Shown: one piece after another, positions 27,999-37,299 of the stretch
Position numbering within the stretch: the first letter of the stretch is position 1
Layout: each line of letters opens with the position of its first letter
Source: DATHTC01 sp963746805
Lineage (GTDB): Bacteria; Actinomycetota; Thermoleophilia; Gaiellales; Gaiellaceae
Length of the DNA: 64,000 nt
Assembly: GCA_963746805.1 (NCBI GenBank)
Contig: CAVVCQ010000008.1
Location: 248,001 to 312,000 of the forward strand
Direction: 5' to 3'
The notes under the pieces: generated by a model
Told to the model about the DNA's origin: nothing
The model's database searches: none
What the model saw: only the letters and a program-made list of their open reading frames with translations
Program-made: the position numbers and the translations under genes

Positions 27999-28642
27999 CA
28001 GCTCCCTCCTGCCTGGCGGAGTGGGTCGCGCGGCAGCGTGAAGTGCGCGGCCGCGAGCGACGAGTAGGCGAGCGTGAGCGTCAGCAGCGGCAGCAGCGCG
28101 GCCGCCGCGCCGACGGCGTTGAGGAGCAGCAGTGCCACGGCGAGCAGCGTCGCCGGAAGCGGCGCGCGGAGGACGACACCGGCGGCTGCCCGCGCCACCG
28201 TCCGCAGCGGCGCACCGCGCTCGGCGACGGCCAGCGGCCAGAGCGCCAGCTGGTAGACCCCGAAGGCGAGGAGCACGTAGAGGACGACGGCGGCGAGGAC
28301 CGTCTGGCCTGCGCCCGCGTACGTGTCGATCGCGAGCACGCCGGCTCCGACCACGAGCGCGCACGCGGCGCCGAGCGCGAGACCGCGCCGCCAGTGCAGC
28401 CGGAGCCCGGCGGCCCAGCAGCGGAGCGAGAGCTCGTCCTCGCGCACGAGCTCGACGGCGCAGTGCATGAGCGCCATCGCGAGCGGCCCGGCGACGAGCG
28501 CGGCGCCGACGAGCGCGAGCGGCGCCCACAGGGCGGCGACGAGGAACGGCAGCACGCCGGCCGACAGCGCGGCGTTCGCGAGGAAGAGGCGCCACGACTG
28601 CGCCCACATGCCGCGGAGCGCCGCGCCCAGCGCGCGCGTCAT
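27998..28642 (-). CDS. YesL/DUF624-like membrane protein
   Basis: A 214-residue protein with about five hydrophobic helices (VLPFLVAALWAPLALVGAAL, GLALGAACALVVGAGVLAI, VLAAVVLYVLLAFGVYQLAL, LLAVALLLLNAVGAAAALL). The pattern around PLAMALMHCAVELVREDE and WRRGLALGA is like the DUF624 (YesL) family. That family is repeatedly found in carbohydrate ABC operons of Gram-positive bacteria without a known role. It overlaps both neighbours (ATGA upstream, TGATG downstream). The family call is by pattern and context. Confidence 0.75.
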   Translation of the reverse strand: MTRALGAALRGMWAQSWRLFLANAALSAGVLPFLVAALWAPLALVGAALVAGPLAMALMHCAVELVREDELSLRCWAAGLRLHWRRGLALGAACALVVGAGVLAIDTYAGAGQTVLAAVVLYVLLAFGVYQLALWPLAVAERGAPLRTVARAAAGVVLRAPLPATLLAVALLLLNAVGAAAALLPLLTLTLAYSSLAAAHFTLPRDPLRQAGGS

Positions 28643-29515
28643 CCCTTCACCCCGGCGGCCACGATCCCGCTGACGAAGTAGCGCTGGAAGACGAGGAAGA
28701 TGATCGCCACGGGCAGGATCGCGATCACGCTGGCCGCCATCAGCTCGGGCCACTGCGTGTTGTAGATCCCGACGAACTGCGAGATCCCGATCGTGAGCGT
28801 GTACTTCGACTCGTCCTGGAGGATGATCAGCGGCCAGAAGAGCTCGTTCCAGATCCCCTGGAAGGTGAGGATCGTGACCGCCGCGATCGCGGGCGTGGCG
28901 AGCGGCAGCATCACCCGCCAGTACGTCTTGAAGTAGCCGGCGCCGTCGAGCTTCGCCGCCTCCTCGAAGTCGCGCGGGATGGTGAGGAAGTACTGGCGCA
29001 TCAGGAACAGGCTCTCCGCGAGCACGAGCTTCACGAGGACGTAGCCCTGGTAGGTGCCGATCAGCCCCCAGTTCGTGAGCATCTGGAACACGGGGACGAG
29101 CCGGAGCTGGTCGGGGATCATCAGCGTCGCGAGCACGAGCATGAAGAGCGCCTCGCGCCCGGGGAAGCGCAGACGCGCGAACGCGTAGCCGCCGATGGAC
29201 GCGAGCAGGACGTTCGTGATCGTGAGCGTCGACGGCGAGGAAGGCGCTGTTCGCCGCGAAGCGCGCGAAGTTGAACTCGGTCAACACCTCGCGGTACGCG
29301 CGGAGGCTGGGATCGTCCGGGATCAGGTCGAAGCCCGCGACGCTCTCCGGCAGCGTCTTCAGCGACGTCGAGACGCTCCAGAAGAAGGGCGTGAAGAAGA
29401 GCAGCGCCACCCCGACGAGCAGCGTGTAGACGACGACGACGCGAATCCGTTCGGCGACGGTCCGCGGCGGGATCGCGTGGGCAGGGGCGAGCTCGGCCTG
29501 CTCGATCGCCGTCAT
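28639..29515 (-). CDS. Sugar ABC transporter permease, MalG type (one frameshift)
   Basis: About 292 residues after a shift near 29232. The first frame starts with an ATG at 29515 (ATGA overlap) and reads VVVVYTLLVGVALLFFTPFFW, the canonical first helix, then TEFNFARFAANSAFLAV. The second frame has MLVLATLMIPDQLRLVPVF, the EAA loop IPRDFEEAAKLDGAGYF and the C-terminal ending FVSGIVAAGVKG. It pairs with the permease encoded just upstream. Confidence 0.88.
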
Positions 29516-30417
29516 CCGGCCACCTCCGGCTTGCCGAACAACAGCCGCTGGAGCAGCGTGGCGGTGAAGATCACGAGGAACAGCGCGACGCCGAGCGCGG
29601 CCGCATAGCCGAAGGCCACGTCCTGGATCGCCACCTGGTAGAGGTAGAGCACCGGTGTCAGCGTCGAGTAGTTCGGGCCTCCTGAGCCGCCGGAGACGAT
29701 GTACGCCTGGTCGAACACCTTCAGGCAGCCGATCACCGACAGCACGAGCACGAAGAAGTGCGCGGGCCGTAGCAGCGGGAAGGTGATCTTCCAGAACGTG
29801 CGCCAGTTCTTGGCGCCGTCGATCGCGGCCGCCTCGTAGACGTCCGTGGGGATCGACTGCAGCGCCGCGAGGTAGAACAGCATGATCGTCCCCGACGTCG
29901 TCCAGATGTTCAGGGCCATGATCGACTCGAGCGCGGTGTCCGAGTCGCCGAGCCAGGGCTGGTCGGTGCCGAGGACCTGGTTGACGAGCCCGTCGGCGCT
30001 CAGCAGGTAGATCGCGATCGCGGTGATCGCGGCCGACGAGGCGAGTGCCGGGAAGTAGTAGGCCGCCCGGAAGAACGCGCGGAAGCGGAGCGCGTTGTTC
30101 ACGATCACGGCGAGGAAGAGGCCGAGCGCGATCTGGCACGGGACGACGACGACGGTGTAGTAGGCGACGTTCTTCAGCGCGCGCCGGAACAGCTCGTCGT
30201 CGAGCAGCAGCCGGTAGTTCTCGAGGCCGACGGGCTCGATCTTCCCGAGGATGCCCCAGTCGTAGAACGAGATGTAGACGGCGTAGCCGATCGGGAAGAT
30301 GAAGAAGACCAGGAAATAGCCCATCGGCACGAGCACGAAGCCGTAGCCGGTCAGCGCCTCTTTCAGCCTCGCGCTGCGGAGGCTCTCGACTCGTCGGGTC
30401 GTCGTCGCGGTCGCCAT
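29512..30417 (-). CDS. Sugar ABC transporter permease, MalF/UgpA type
   Basis: A 301-residue protein, intact, with six helices: GFVLVPMGYFLVFFIFPIGY first, YTVVVVPCQIALGLFLAVIV second, and so on. The EAA loop reads IPTDVYEAAAIDGAKNWRTF near 190-209. It lacks the long P2 loop seen in malF at 22768, so it belongs to the general CUT1 sugar permeases. It is separated from the binding-protein gene by 43 nt that hold a strong hairpin. Confidence 0.92.
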   Translation of the reverse strand: MATATTTRRVESLRSARLKEALTGYGFVLVPMGYFLVFFIFPIGYAVYISFYDWGILGKIEPVGLENYRLLLDDELFRRALKNVAYYTVVVVPCQIALGLFLAVIVNNALRFRAFFRAAYYFPALASSAAITAIAIYLLSADGLVNQVLGTDQPWLGDSDTALESIMALNIWTTSGTIMLFYLAALQSIPTDVYEAAAIDGAKNWRTFWKITFPLLRPAHFFVLVLSVIGCLKVFDQAYIVSGGSGGPNYSTLTPVLYLYQVAIQDVAFGYAAALGVALFLVIFTATLLQRLLFGKPEVAG

Positions 30418-30424
30418 CTGGAGG

Positions 30425-30451
30425 CGGGCCCCCGCCGAGGGCGGGGGCCCG
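30425..30451 (-). other. GC hairpin between binding-protein and permease genes
   Basis: A perfect 12-bp stem CGGGCCCCCGCC / GGCGGGGGCCCG with a GAG loop. It sits in the same place as the malE-malF hairpin of the other sugar operon but differs in sequence, so the structure and not the bases is shared. A stabiliser or partial terminator is likely. Confidence 0.7.
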
Positions 30452-30460
30452 TCGATCCGG

Positions 30461-31727
30461 CTAGCGGCCTCCGCGGCGCAGCGCCGCGGTCGCCTCGGCC
30501 TGCACCTTCGCGAGCATCCCCGGCACGGTCTGCTTGCCCTCGAAGACCGCCGTGAACTCGTTGTTCGCCACCGTCATCACCCTCGCGAAGCCCGGGGCGA
30601 ACTGCCACGGCCGCGAGACCGGCGCCTGCGCGAGGAACGACGCGCGGCCGGCGACCGGCTTGACGTCGCTCCGGGACGGCAGGGCCAGGCCCTTGGACGT
30701 CCAGACCGCCATCCCCTGCTTCCCGGTCAGGTAGGTCAGCAGCGTCCAGGCGGCGTTCTTGTTCTTCGAGTCCTTCGCCATCGAGTACGAGACCGTGAAG
30801 GCGAGGTTGCCGCCCTGCCTGCCGCGGACCATCCGGTTGTTCGCGTAGCGGACGGTCGGGAACTGCTCGGTCATGAACGGCACGACCCAGTTGCCCTCGA
30901 AGACGATCGCCGCCTTCTCCTTGCCGAGCGCCTCGCCGCACCAGCCGACCCCGAGCTCCGCCGGCGTCCCCGCGAGGCCGCGGTTCTTGAGCCCGACGTA
31001 GAAGTCGATCGCCTGGCGCACCGCCGGCGTCGCGACGGTCGCCCGCGTCTTGCTCGCGTTCAGGAACGAGCCGCCGTTCTGGTAGACGAACGCGAGCGCC
31101 CGGGCCCAGTCGGCGCCGAGGCAGATCGGCTTCGTCCCCGACGGCATCGTCGACCCCAGGCGCTGGGCCGCCGTCGTCAGCTGCGCCCACGTCTGCGGGG
31201 CGCGGACGCCCGCCCGCTGGAGCATCGCCGTGTTCGTCTGCATCCCGAGCGGCGACCAGTCCTTCGGGAACCCGTAGGTCTTCCCCTCGGACTTGAAGGC
31301 CGAGAGCAGGCGCGGGTAGAACGGCTTCGTCCGGAACTCTGTACTGCTTGATGTACGGCGTCAGGTCCTGGAGCACGCCCTGCCTGATCCAGTCCGGCGC
31401 CACGTTCGAGTCGACGTAGAACACGTCCGGCGGCTTTCTCGCCGCGAACTGCGCGAGCATCGAGTCCGGGTAGGGATCGAGCGCCCGGCGCGTCACGTGG
31501 ATGCGCGGGTACTTGCGCTCGAACGAGCGGACGACCTGCTTGAGCAGCTCGGTCTCGACGGGCGACGACGACCAGTGTGCGAGCACGATGTTCCCGGACA
31601 CGGCTGTCGTCGCGGACGGCGCTGTCGCGGCGTCCGACCGGGCGCCTGCGGAAGCGGTCCCGAGGACCAGCACCGCGACGCCCGCGGTGGCGGCAACCGC
31701 CACGCGGAGCCCTCTCCGAAGCTTCAC
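30461..31727 (-). CDS. Extracellular sugar-binding protein of the second ABC operon (one frameshift)
   Basis: About 421 residues. The GTG at 31727 opens a signal peptide (KLRRGLRVAVAATAGVAVLV) without a lipobox. Then come IVLAHWSSSPVETELLKQVV, FERKYPRIHVTRRAL and PPDVFYVDSNVAPDWI. A shift near 31342 continues as EFRTKPFYPRLLSAFKSEGK, FPKDWSPLGMQTNTAMLQRA and FEGNWVVPFMTEQFP. These are family 1 solute-binding protein features. The ligand is unknown; an oligosaccharide or sugar alcohol is likely from the CUT1 permeases. Confidence 0.86.
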
Positions 31728-31783
31728 CTCATCCCCCTTTTTCGCCTGGTACAGCCATTGCCGCAGACGGATGAGGTGTACCC

Positions 31784-31800
31784 GCGCGCCATCGGCGCGC
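31784..31800 (-). terminator. Short hairpin after hmgA
   Basis: GCGCGCC-atc-GGCGCGC (7-bp stem, 3-nt loop) begins 20 nt after the hmgA stop and lies 56 nt before the sugar-binding-protein start. It probably separates the two transcripts. There is no T-run. Confidence 0.5.
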
Positions 31801-31820
31801 AAACGTGGGCGAGCTGCGGT

Positions 31821-33035
31821 CTAGAGGTGCGAGGTGATGCCGGCCGGGTCCTCGTCGACCGTGTGCGTCTCGCCGTCCTGCGCGTTCTCGTACCAGGAGT
31901 AGGCGTAGCGGCCGTCGTCGAGGTCGCGCGCGAAGGTGGTCAGGCGCAACGGGTGGAAGGTGTCGCACATGACCGCGAGCTCGTGCGTCTCGGCCAGCCC
32001 GAGCGACTTCTCGGCGAGGCCCGGCTGCGGGCCGTGCGGCAGGCCGGAGGGATGGAGCGTGATCGAGCCGACCTCGATCCCCTTCCGCGACGAGAAGTTC
32101 CCGTCGACGTAATAGATCATCTCCTCCGACTGCAGGTTCGAGTGGTGGTACGGGATCGGCACCGCCAGCGGGTCGAAGTCGAGCTTCCGCGGGCAGAACG
32201 AGCAGATCACGAAGTTCGGGCCCTGGAAGGTCTGGTGCGAGGGCGGCGGCATGTGGATCCGCCCCGTGATCGGCTCGAAGTCGTGGATCGAGAACGTCCA
32301 CGGGTAGAGGTAGCCGTCCCAGCCGACGACGTCGAACGGGTGGTAGTCGATGACGTAGTCCTGGTAGCCGTCGCGGACGCGCACCGTCAGCAGGAACTCG
32401 CCCTGCTCCCGGATCGTCCGGAGCTCGGTCGGCGGGTGGATGTCGCGGTGGTAGAAGGGCGCGTGCTCCATCAGCTGCCCGTAGGCGTTGCGGTAGCGCT
32501 TCGGGATCTCGATCAGTCCCGGCGTCTCGAACACGAGCAGCCGGTGCTCGCCCTCGTCGGGCAGGAAGCGGTACGTCGTCCCGCGCGGGATCACGACGTA
32601 GTCCCCGTCCTTGTACGGGAGGTCGCCGAAGATCGTCTCGAGCGTGCCGCTGCCCTCGTGGACGAAGACGACCTCGTCGCCCTCGCCGTTGCGGAAGAAG
32701 CCCTCCATCCGCTCGTTCGGCCGGCAGAACGAGATCTCGACGTCGTTGTTCCACATCAGCAGCCGGCGGCCGGTGATCGGGTCGCCCTCCGCCGGGACGT
32801 GCGCGGTCGTCATGTGGCGGTGCGCGTGCGCGTCCGGCACCCATTCCTCGCGGACGATCGGCTGGAACGCGCCGAGCTCCTTGATGCGACACGGGGACTG
32901 GAGGTGGTAGAGGATCGCCTCGTTCCCCGAGAAGCCCTCGAGGCCCATCACCTCCTCGGTCAGGAGCGTCCCGTTCTCGCGGAACTGGATGTGCCGCTTG
33001 CGCGGGACGTCCCCCATGCGGACGTAGAAGGGCAT
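31821..33035 (-). CDS. hmgA: Homogentisate 1,2-dioxygenase
   Basis: A 404-residue cupin-fold iron enzyme that opens the homogentisate ring to maleylacetoacetate in tyrosine breakdown. Near the C-terminus are the iron ligands: His in VPIPYHHSN, Glu in SEEMIYYVDG and His in HPSGLPHGPQPG. Also typical are VVIPRGTTYRFLPDEGEHRL and WDGYLYPWTFSIHDFEP. It is on the same strand as, but 4.3 kb away from, hppD, which makes its substrate. No maleylacetoacetate isomerase or fumarylacetoacetase is in the window. The start ATG at 33035 opens PFYVRMGDVPRKRHIQFR. Confidence 0.93.
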   Translation of the reverse strand: MPFYVRMGDVPRKRHIQFRENGTLLTEEVMGLEGFSGNEAILYHLQSPCRIKELGAFQPIVREEWVPDAHAHRHMTTAHVPAEGDPITGRRLLMWNNDVEISFCRPNERMEGFFRNGEGDEVVFVHEGSGTLETIFGDLPYKDGDYVVIPRGTTYRFLPDEGEHRLLVFETPGLIEIPKRYRNAYGQLMEHAPFYHRDIHPPTELRTIREQGEFLLTVRVRDGYQDYVIDYHPFDVVGWDGYLYPWTFSIHDFEPITGRIHMPPPSHQTFQGPNFVICSFCPRKLDFDPLAVPIPYHHSNLQSEEMIYYVDGNFSSRKGIEVGSITLHPSGLPHGPQPGLAEKSLGLAETHELAVMCDTFHPLRLTTFARDLDDGRYAYSWYENAQDGETHTVDEDPAGITSHL

Positions 33036-33107
33036 CGGCGTGAGGATACCGCCGGCGCGTGGACCGTACGGCTCGCGTCCGCGCGTCCGGAGTGCGACAG
33101 TCCGGTC

Positions 33108-33260
33108 ATGACGCGCCGAAGCCGGCAGGTTGCGTTCGCGGTCGTACTCCTGACCGGCGCGGTGCTCGTGCTGGTGGGCCTTCCGACGCTCGGCGCACTG
33201 CTCGTCGCGCTGTTCGTCGTCTGGTGGGTGCTCGTCGTCATCCGTGATCTCCGCCGCTGA
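33108..33260 (+). CDS. 50-residue single-span membrane protein
   Basis: ATG at 33108 to TGA at 33260. Sequence pattern: basic start (TRRSRQ), a long hydrophobic stretch (AFAVVLLTGAVLVLVGLPTL then LLVALFVVWWVLVVI) and a basic end RDLRR. It could form one long or two short helices. It lies divergent from hmgA and 30 nt before an ABC transporter ATPase gene, so it may be part of that transcript. Its role is unknown. Confidence 0.6.
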   Translation: MTRRSRQVAFAVVLLTGAVLVLVGLPTLGALLVALFVVWWVLVVIRDLRR

Positions 33261-33290
33261 GCGGAATCCCGGCGCCGATACGCTCCCGCC

Positions 33291-34128
33291 ATGCCCCCGG
33301 CGCTGGCCGTCCGCGGCCTCGAGAAGCGGTACGGCCGGATCGACGCGCTGCGGGGCGTCGACCTCGACGTCGCCGACGGCGAGCTCGTCGGGCTCCTCGG
33401 GCCGAACGGCGCGGGCAAGTCCACGCTCGTCAAGATCGCCTGCGGGCTCGTCCGCGCGACCGGCGGCGAGGCCGAGATCTGCGGCGCGCGCGCCGGCACG
33501 CCCGCAGCGCAGGCGGCGCTCGGCTACCTCGCCGAGCTCTTCCGCTTCCCCGGCTGGTTGCGCGCACGCGAGGTGCTCGCGCTGCACCAGCGGCTGACGC
33601 GCTCGGAGGGCGGCGCGCGCGAGCGCGGCGAGCTGCTCGAGCTGGTCGGCCTCGCCGACGCCGCCGACCGGCCGGTCGAGGCGATGTCGAAGGGGATGCA
33701 GCAGCGGCTCGGGCTGGCGCAGGCGCTCGTCGGGAGCCCGCGGCTGCTGCTCCTCGACGAGCCGACGAGCGCGCTCGACCCGGCCGGCCGCCGCGACGTG
33801 CGCGAGCTGCTCGAGGAGCTGCGCCGCCGACGGCGTCGGCGTCCTCCTCAACTCGCACCTCCTCAGCGAGGTCGAGCTCGTCTGCGACCGCGTCGTCATC
33901 CTCTCGCGCGGCTCGGTGGCGGCAGCGGGGACGCCGGACGAGCTCTCGGAGGCGCGCGGCGTCGAGATCGAGACCGGCTCCGGCGTGCACTCGTTCCCGG
34001 AGGCGACGCGGGAGGACGCACCCCGCCTCGTGGCCGAGCTCGTCGCCGCCGGCGAGTCGATCTACGGCGTGCGCGTGGTCGAGACGACGCTCGAGGAGGC
34101 GTACCTCGAGGCGGTGGCCGACGGATGA
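33291..34128 (+). CDS. ABC transporter ATPase, CcmA/DrrA-like (one frameshift)
   Basis: About 279 residues. Walker A LLGPNGAGKSTLVKI near 37-51, signature MSKGMQQRLGLAQALVG near 128-144, Walker B LLLLDEPTSALDP near 150. After a shift near 33833 the chain continues GVLLNSHLLSEVELVCDRVV and ends ETTLEEAYLEAVADG. It is typical of export-type or ABC-2 systems rather than importers. The stop overlaps the permease start as ATGA, so the two form one transporter. Confidence 0.87.
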
Positions 34129-34984
34129 GGGGCGCGCTCGTCGTCGCCGCGCACGCGCTCGAGGAGGCGTTCCGGCGCCGCGTCTTCGTCGTCGTCCTCG
34201 TGCTCACGATCGCCTTCCTCGCGCTGTACCGCTTCGGCGCCGGGAAGGTGTTCGAGGAGGTCGACGAGCTCGGGGCGGAACGCGCCCGGCGCCGTCGACG
34301 AGCGAGACGATCGTGGGCGCGACGCTGCTCGGGCTCGCCATGTTCGGGACGCTCTTCCTCGGCGCCGTGCTCGCCGTCTTCCTCACGCTCGGGGCTGTGC
34401 GCGGCGACGCCGAGCGCGGCCTGCTGCAGCCGCTCGTCGTCCGCCCGCTCGGCCGGCTCTGGTTTCTCGTGGGCCGGTTCCTCGCGGCCGCGGCGGTCTG
34501 CAGCGTCTACGTCTTCGTCGTCTACGCCGCGGCGGCGCTGCTGACACGGCAGGCGGGCGGCTGGTGGCCCGACGAATTCGTGGCGCCGGGGCTCGAGCTC
34601 GCCGGCGCGGTCGTCATCCTCGCCGGGATCTCGCTGCTCGGCTCGGTGGTGCTGGCGCCGACGGCGAACGGGATCGCGGTGTTCATGGTCTACGGCGCCG
34701 GGCTCGTCGCTGGCCTGCTCGGGCAGATGGGCGAGGCGCTGCGGTCCGACACACTCGAGTCGGTCTCCTCGACGGCGTCGAAGGTGCTCCCGTTCGAGGC
34801 GCTGTACCAGGACGCGCTCCACCGCATCACCGCGGACACCGGCGGGGTCGAGGAGTTCATCGTCCAGCTCGGCCCGTTCGGCGGCGCGCATCAGGCCGGC
34901 GGCGGCACCATCCTCTGGGCGGCCGTCTACCTCGCGCTCGCGGGCGCCGCGGCGGTGGCGCTCTTCGCGCGGCGCGATCTCTAG
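34125..34984 (+). CDS. ABC-2 type transporter permease (one or two frameshifts)
   Basis: About 286 residues. It begins RGALVVAAHALEEAFRRRVF and a first helix VVLVLTIAFLALYRF. A disturbed stretch near 34285-34310 follows, then LLGLAMFGTLFLGAVLAVFL, GLLQPLVVRPLGRLWFLVGR and four more helices. The pattern matches ABC-2 permeases with the NosY-like VRPLGR loop. The substrate is unknown. It ends 7 nt from the convergent cation efflux gene. Confidence 0.83.
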
Positions 34985-34991
34985 TTCAGCC

Positions 34992-36342
34992 TTACGGCTC
35001 GGTGTGCACGATCACGTCCGCGATCCGCGGGCAGGCGTTCCGGATCGCGTTCTCCACCTCGCTGGCGCGGGCGTGGGCCTCGGCCAGCGTCGCGTCGGGC
35101 TCGACCGCGAGCGTCAGGTAGGCGACGAGCCCCTCGTCGGTGCGGAGGAAGCGGAGCGACCGCGGCGGCGCGCCGGTGGCCTCGCGAACGACCCGGACGA
35201 CCTCGACGCGCTCCGGATCGTGGTGCGCCGGCTGCCCGACCGCCGCCTCGGTGAGCGGCTCGAGGTGCGTCTGCACCGTCCCGACCTCGGGCACCGCGTC
35301 GGCGATCGCGCGCTCGACCTCCTCCGCCACCGCGTGGGCCTGCTCCAGCGGCAGCTCGCCGGGCAGCTTGAGGTGGAGCGAGACGGCGGTGCGGTCGCCG
35401 ACCTGGAGGACGGTGACGTTGTGCACCTCGCGCACCCCGCGCACCGTCAGTGCGGCGCCGTGCGCGCGGTCGCGGATGCCGGCCTCGTCCTCGCCCGGCT
35501 CGACGTGGACGACGACGTCGCTCTCCGGCAGCGCGCGCTGCACGGCCTCCTCCACCGCGTCGGCGACCGCGTGCCCCTGGCCCACCGCCGCGCCCGGCGC
35601 GACGCGCGACGACCACGTCGGCGAAGTGGCGGCCGGCCGCGTGCCGCATGCGCAGGCGCCGGACGTCGACGGGTGGCTCGATCCGCCCGATCGCGTCCAT
35701 CGCCGCCTCGGTCGCCTCGGCGGGCGCGCGGTCCATGAGCACGTCGACGTTCCGGCGCATCAGCCGGATCGCGGCGAGGAGGACGAGGCACGCGACGAAC
35801 AACGCCGCCAGCGAGTCGCCGTTGGGGTAGCCGCCCGCGGCCGCCGCGAGCCCGGCGAGGACCGCCGCCGAGCCGAGCAGGTCGCCGCCGAAGTGGATCG
35901 CATTCGCCTGCAGCGCCGCGCTTCCGAAGCGCCTGGCCGAGCGCAGCGAGACGGTCGTCCGACCCGCGTCGATCAGGATCACGATCGCGAGCACGAGGAA
36001 CGTCCACCACGCGGCGTCGACGTCCGGCTCGAGGATCCCGGCCAGGCGCGCGAACGCGAGCGCGGCGATGAAGAGGCTCGCGACGACGAGGATCGAGCCC
36101 TCGGCGAGCGCGGCCAGGTGCTCCGCCTTCCCGTGGCCGTACTGGTGCCCGGGGTCGGCCGGACGAACGGCGACGCCGACCGCGAAGAAGGTGAGCAGCG
36201 CGGCGACGAGGTCGGTGCCCGAGTGCAGCGCCTCCGAGACGAGCCCGAGGGAGCCGCTCGCGAGGCCGGTGGCGAGCTTCAGCAGGACGAGCAGCGCCGC
36301 GGCGAACACGGACACGAGTGCGGTGCGCCGCTGCGGATGCAT
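34992..36342 (-). CDS. Cation diffusion facilitator with a long C-terminal part (one frameshift)
   Basis: About 450 residues after a shift near 35600. The transmembrane domain (about residues 1-200) has the metal-site motifs SEALHSGTDL and HFGGDLLGSAAV, and GHQYGHGKAEHLAAL between helices. The tail holds two or more ZT-dimer-like repeats: GHAVADAVEEAVQRALPESD, LEQAHAVAEEVERAIADAVP and LAEAHARASEVENAIRNACP, each with an alpha-beta pattern. Most family members have one such domain and about 300 residues, so this is an extended form. It exports divalent metals such as Zn, Mn or Fe; the ion is not readable here. Confidence 0.87.
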
Positions 36343-36351
36343 CGGGGCAGG

Positions 36352-37116
36352 CTACGCGCGCTCGAGCCGCCAGAGGACGACGTCCTGCCGCGCCGAGAAG
36401 AGGGCGAGCGGCGGGCCCTCGGGGAGGTCGATCCCGTCGGGCGTCATCGTGGTGAGGTCGAGCTCGAGCTCCGCCGGCTGGAGCGGCCACGGCGGATGGT
36501 GGATCTCGGCGCGGTACAGCTCGCCGCGGTGCCCGGCATAGAGGCAGTAGCGCTCGGTGAGGAACGCCTCGAGCGAGCCGGACGCCGCCGGCGCGGGCGC
36601 CTCGACGGCGCGGCAGGACGCCTCGAAGACGTACGGCCGGGCGGCGTCGGTGCGCGACGAGCGCCAGCGGAGGAAGAGGCCGCGCTCCTCGTAGCTCGCC
36701 CGCATGTGGTGGTAGGGGAGCCGGTAGGCGCGCCGCGCGACCTCGACGGCGGCGAGGCTCGTGGCGTCGAGCGAGAGGAACCAGATCCCGGGCCTGCCGT
36801 CGCGCGTGACGCAGGTGCGCACGTTGATCTCGAGGAAGCGCGACACGTACGGCAGGGGCACCGTCCCGCGCAGGCGCAGCCCCTCGAGCCGGAAGGGCGT
36901 GACGCCGAGCCACGCCTGCCCGTCCCGGACGTCGAGCTCGAGGCCGTCCGGCACGTGCGGCCGCAGCTGTTCCGGGTCGACGGGCCAGTGGACGAAGAGC
37001 AGGTCGGCCCACGTCTGTGCCATCGCCCACGGCCGGTCCGGCAGCGGCCACGGCCGGTGCGCAGCGTCCGCCGTCACGGCCGCCTGCCGCTGCGCCGTCT
37101 CGAGCAGCTCGCTCAC
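36352..37116 (-). CDS. DUF2071 (YqjF-like) protein
   Basis: A 254-residue soluble protein. Family marks are WADLLFVHWPVDPEQLRPHV near 37-56, PDGLELDVRDGQAWLGVTPF, LEINVRTCVTRDGRPGIWFL and YRLPYHHMRASY. The YqjF family is uncharacterised and folds into a split beta-barrel. It sits 9 nt upstream of the cation efflux gene on the same strand. No enzyme activity can be claimed. Confidence 0.9.
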   Translation of the reverse strand: MSELLETAQRQAAVTADAAHRPWPLPDRPWAMAQTWADLLFVHWPVDPEQLRPHVPDGLELDVRDGQAWLGVTPFRLEGLRLRGTVPLPYVSRFLEINVRTCVTRDGRPGIWFLSLDATSLAAVEVARRAYRLPYHHMRASYEERGLFLRWRSSRTDAARPYVFEASCRAVEAPAPAASGSLEAFLTERYCLYAGHRGELYRAEIHHPPWPLQPAELELDLTTMTPDGIDLPEGPPLALFSARQDVVLWRLERA

Positions 37117-37179
37117 GCGTGCATTGTGAACCGGCGAGCGCGGGGCGAACCATGCGCACGGCCGGAACAGCCACGTCCA

Positions 37180-37239
37180 GTGTCAGACACTGAGGAGGGG
37201 CCGCTTCTCACCTCGTGGCCCCTCTACCGTGCCTGACAC
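37180..37239. repeat. Second GTGTCAGACAC-arm inverted repeat
   Basis: Outer arms GTGTCAGACAC (37180-37190) and GTGCCTGACAC (37229-37239) differ by one base. An inner GAGGGGCC / GGCCCCTC (37195-37202 and 37217-37224) makes a nested stem. It lies between the 5' end of the DUF2071 gene and the 3' end of hppD. It shares its arms with the element at 1259-1321 while the inner sequence differs. Confidence 0.75.
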
Positions 37240-37299
37240 GACGTCACCGGATCGAGCCGAGGTCGTGCCGATCTCTCGCAGGAGAACCGGTTGGCGCCC

